Made by a program: the position numbers and the translations under genes
In this document: piece after piece, positions 5,386-6,468 of the stretch
Numbering within the stretch: position 1 is the stretch's first letter
Layout of the letters: each line of letters starts with the position of its first letter
Notes under the pieces: generated by a model
The model's input: the letters and a program-made list of their open reading frames with translations, nothing else
Told to the model about the DNA's origin: nothing
Databases searched by the model: none
Source of the DNA: Streptosporangiaceae bacterium
GTDB taxonomy: Bacteria; Actinomycetota; Actinomycetes; Streptosporangiales; Streptosporangiaceae
NCBI GenBank assembly: GCA_030042885.1
Contig: JASHYW010000730.1
Coordinates: 1-6,468 of the forward strand
DNA: 6,468 bases
Reading direction: 5' to 3'

Positions 5386-5612
5386 GAAGGCGTCCCCCTC
5401 TACGCCACACCTGACCAGGACGTCTGCGGCGTTGACATGCAGCTGAACAGCGTTCAGGCAGTAGCCACTTAGTTCTAAATACAGCAGCGAAAACGAGGTT
5501 AGTACTGGGCTTGCGGCGGAGGCACTGTTCAGGTAACGCGTCCATCACGCAGGAAGAAGAAGCACACAAACACCCGCGGCGGTTACAGCGAAGACACCCA
5601 AATCCGGGCGGG

Positions 5613-5636
5613 AGATAACGACCGTTACCCCTACAC
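5613..5636 (-). repeat. Right terminal inverted repeat of the MITE-like element
   Basis: This is the 24-bp right end, the reverse complement of 5362-5385 except for T instead of A at position 10 of the repeat. Confidence 0.85.
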
Positions 5637-5669
5637 GATCGGCCGGCGCAGCGCCGCACGGCGCCCGCC

Positions 5670-5686
5670 AGGTCAAAGTGTGACCT
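5670..5686. repeat. Inverted repeat AGGTCA-N5-TGACCT
   Basis: AGGTCA (5670-5675) and TGACCT (5681-5686) form a perfect 6-bp dyad with a 5-bp spacer, typical in size for a dimeric regulator site. No intact gene lies close on either side; the nearest start is that of the broken TIR gene, about 200 nt downstream. Confidence 0.4.
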
Positions 5687-5721
5687 TTAGCGGTCTATGG
5701 CGCGGAATCTTCAGCGCTAAA
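5686..5721. repeat. Inverted repeat TTTAGCG ... CGCTAAA
   Basis: TTTAGCG (5686-5692) and CGCTAAA (5715-5721) are perfect 7-bp arms 22 bp apart, overlapping the previous dyad by one base. They may be two regulator half-sites or an eroded element end. The rest of 5637-5883 shows no gene. Confidence 0.35.
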
Positions 5722-5883
5722 TGGCATCCTCTGTCAGAGCACCTCCGGGTCGCTGAACGGGCCCGGACATGGCGCTCCTGTCGGTCGCCGTACTGCCAGG
5801 CCTGTCGCGAATCGATCGATTTCTGGACAATCACTGGGTGAAGGGGGCGGGTCACTGCGGCGATCAGTGGGAGACCCGTCATC

Positions 5884-6072
5884 ATGACGGAAGCGAGCGG
5901 CGGCGCGGGCCCGGGTGCGCGGCCTGGCGTGGCGGTGGGATGTGGCGCTGTCGTTCGCCGGGGCGCAGCGGGACTACGTCGGGCAGGTCGCCGCGGCGCT
6001 GAAGGCGCGGGGTGCGCTGCTTTTACGACGCCGATGAGCAGATCGAGCTGTGGGGGAAGCACCTGGCCGAGG
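5884..6072 (+). pseudogene. Broken TIR-domain protein gene, N-terminal half only
   Basis: The ATG at 5884 follows GGGAG (5869-5873) by 10 nt and begins MTEASGGAG, a plausible flexible start. From 5930 a second frame gives WRWDVALSFAGAQRDYVGQV plus AAALKARG, the first strand, BB-loop region and helix of a TIR domain (the WDVxxSFAGxxRDYV form found in bacterial TIR_2/DUF1863-type proteins). A third frame from 6018 continues CFYDADEQIELWGKHLAE. Two frame changes are thus needed, one before 5930 and one near 6008-6017, where a 2-nt deletion, or one extra G in a run of four, would explain it. The match then ends: the expected second half, with the strands and the tryptophan/glutamate helix around the NADase site, is absent, and unrelated coding sequence begins near 6073. 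TIR proteins cleave NAD+ or signal in phage defence and effector systems; this copy should be inactive. Confidence 0.75.
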
Positions 6073-6321
6073 CTGCGGCAGGCCGTCGGCTGGCTCACCC
6101 GGCTCCACGCCGACGGGAATCCGCCGATGGTGAACCTGCGCCCCGGTGACGACTGGCCAGACACCGCTAACGTCGCCGTCGACCTGGCCCGGGTCGCCGC
6201 CTGGGATGCGCGGCAGGCCGAGCGGTACCGACGCGGGGAGACCGGGCAGCAGCCCGCCTACTCCCGGAACCCTCAAGCGGAGCATCGTTGTTCAGGAAAC
6301 TGGACGCTGAAGCGGTGCTGA
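6073..6321 (+). pseudogene. Fragment of an unrecognised protein joined to the TIR remnant
   Basis: In this frame about 83 codons run to TGA 6319-6321. The part LRQAVGWLTRLHADG ... VNLRPGDDWPDTANVAVDLA ... AAWDARQAERYRRGE (to about 6240) has strong G/C third positions and the feel of a real, soluble, conserved protein segment. The last 25 residues (SRNPQAEHRCSGNWTLKRC) look like non-coding read-through. I do not recognise the family. There is no start codon with a ribosome site at its beginning, and it abuts the cut TIR domain, so it looks like the remainder of another gene left by a deletion. An internal ATG at 6127 could in principle start a shorter product. Confidence 0.5.
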
Positions 6322-6468
6322 CAGCCCGGTTGTTACCGGCACCACGACCAGCTCGGCGCATCCCTGGCGGTCGGCGTCGAGCTCGCCGTCGACGTCGACG
6401 GAGGGGGTGGGTGGGGGGTATCTGTGGAGTGATGGGCCATTGGAGACGCTGGCGCTCGCGCGGGCCGA
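6292..6468 (-). CDS. Possible C-terminal end of a minus-strand gene (runs off the right edge)
   Basis: A frame open from the window edge to TGA 6294-6292 encodes 58 residues. Its middle, VDVDGELDADRQGCAELVVV (codons at about 6400-6341), uses almost only G/C-ending codons and alternates like a strand-helix-strand segment. The part nearest the edge is Pro/Ser-rich (RYPPPTPS) and the end (LSAPLQRPVS) is nondescript. It overlaps the previous fragment by 30 nt tail-to-tail. No family is recognisable. It may instead be a chance open frame in GC-rich DNA. Confidence 0.28.
   Translation of the reverse strand, partial: SARASASVSNGPSLHRYPPPTPSVDVDGELDADRQGCAELVVVPVTTGLSAPLQRPVS
6403..6418 (+). other. 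G-run cluster (possible G-quadruplex former)
   Basis: Runs of 5, 3 and 6 G separated by single T residues stand on the plus strand. With the GGG at 6433-6435, or by splitting the last run, four G-triplets are available. The biological meaning is unknown; it could equally be a low-complexity stretch inside the minus-strand frame (poly-Pro). Confidence 0.3.

Larger units (their letters stand above)
5362..5636. mobile_element. MITE-like element, 275 bp, with 24-bp terminal inverted repeats
   Basis: The ends are inverted copies: GTGTAGGGGAAACGGTCGTT at 5362-5381 plus ATCT, and its complement at 5613-5636, matching at 23 of 24 positions (A/T difference at position 10). The interior is distinctly richer in A/T than its surroundings (for example about 5455-5505), carries no believable protein, and includes a small palindrome CTGAAC-AGC-GTTCAG (5443-5457). 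Size, paired ends and absence of coding capacity are those of a miniature inverted-repeat element moved by a transposase elsewhere in the genome. The GGGG/CCCC inner ends resemble Tn3-type termini and are flanked by TA dinucleotides, but the bases outside (CCCCG on the left, GATCG on the right) do not form a target duplication. The family therefore stays open. Confidence 0.7.

Noticed and set aside
5367..5631. Assignment of the miniature element to the Tn3 family from its GGGG ends.
   Set aside because: The similarity of the two ends stops after about 19 bp from GGGG instead of 38, and the flanking 5-mers GTGTA and TACAC are inverted rather than direct repeats.
5354..5659. A 101-residue minus-strand frame covering the MITE-like element.
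   Set aside because: Its limits ignore the element ends, it is rich in Arg/Cys/Gly as chance frames are, and it has no transposase motif such as DDE.
1..6468. CRISPR arrays, tRNA or rRNA genes, and phage attachment sites.
   Set aside because: No regularly spaced repeats, cloverleaf sequences or matching direct repeats that would serve as attachment sites were seen on either strand.

Overview
The window is high-GC DNA with strong G/C preference at third codon positions, frequent GTG starts, tightly overlapping genes and stem-loop terminators without U-tails. Together these point to an actinobacterium (Streptomyces- or Frankia-like soil type); the genus cannot be read from the sequence. The mix of small orphan genes, broken genes, recombinases and a miniature inverted-repeat element marks an accessory, recombination-prone region.

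Layout. At the left edge a minus-strand gene begins (1-35) whose first 12 residues look like the start of a class III adenylate/guanylate cyclase-type protein. Facing away from it on the plus strand is the C-terminal third of a serine resolvase (173-418), 5'-truncated, followed 3 nt later by a small unknown gene (422-625). A stand-alone DUF1883-like gene follows (876-1160). Then comes a minus-strand operon of three overlapping genes: a complete serine resolvase (2313-1684), a Phd/YefM-like antitoxin (1687-1424) and a RelE/ParE-like toxin (1434-1201). Just upstream of the resolvase, 2335-2445 holds five copies of a 9-bp motif GTCCCGGAA in both orientations, a good candidate for its res site and/or operator.

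The centre holds two intact plus-strand enzyme genes of families best known from secreted fungal proteins: a G1-family glutamic endopeptidase (eqolisin, 2719-3624) and a GH15 glucoamylase (3826-5151). Both keep their catalytic residues and neither shows a signal peptide. A 15-bp perfect hairpin ends the pair at 5156-5198.

The right part (5152-6468) has no intact gene that I can support. It contains two terminator-like hairpins, a 275-bp MITE-like element with 24-bp terminal inverted repeats (5362-5636), two smaller inverted repeats, a TIR-domain gene broken by two frame changes and cut in half (5884-about 6072), a fragment of another protein joined to it (about 6073-6321), and possibly the C-terminal end of a minus-strand gene at the edge.

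How the parts fit. The resolvase/antitoxin/toxin operon with its repeat cluster resembles the resolution and stability module of Tn3-type transposons or plasmids, but no transposase is in the window. The peptidase and glucoamylase may form a small hydrolase unit. The DUF1883 gene and the TIR remnant may be leftovers of one signalling or defence locus, because in my recollection these domains are found fused elsewhere; this is inference.
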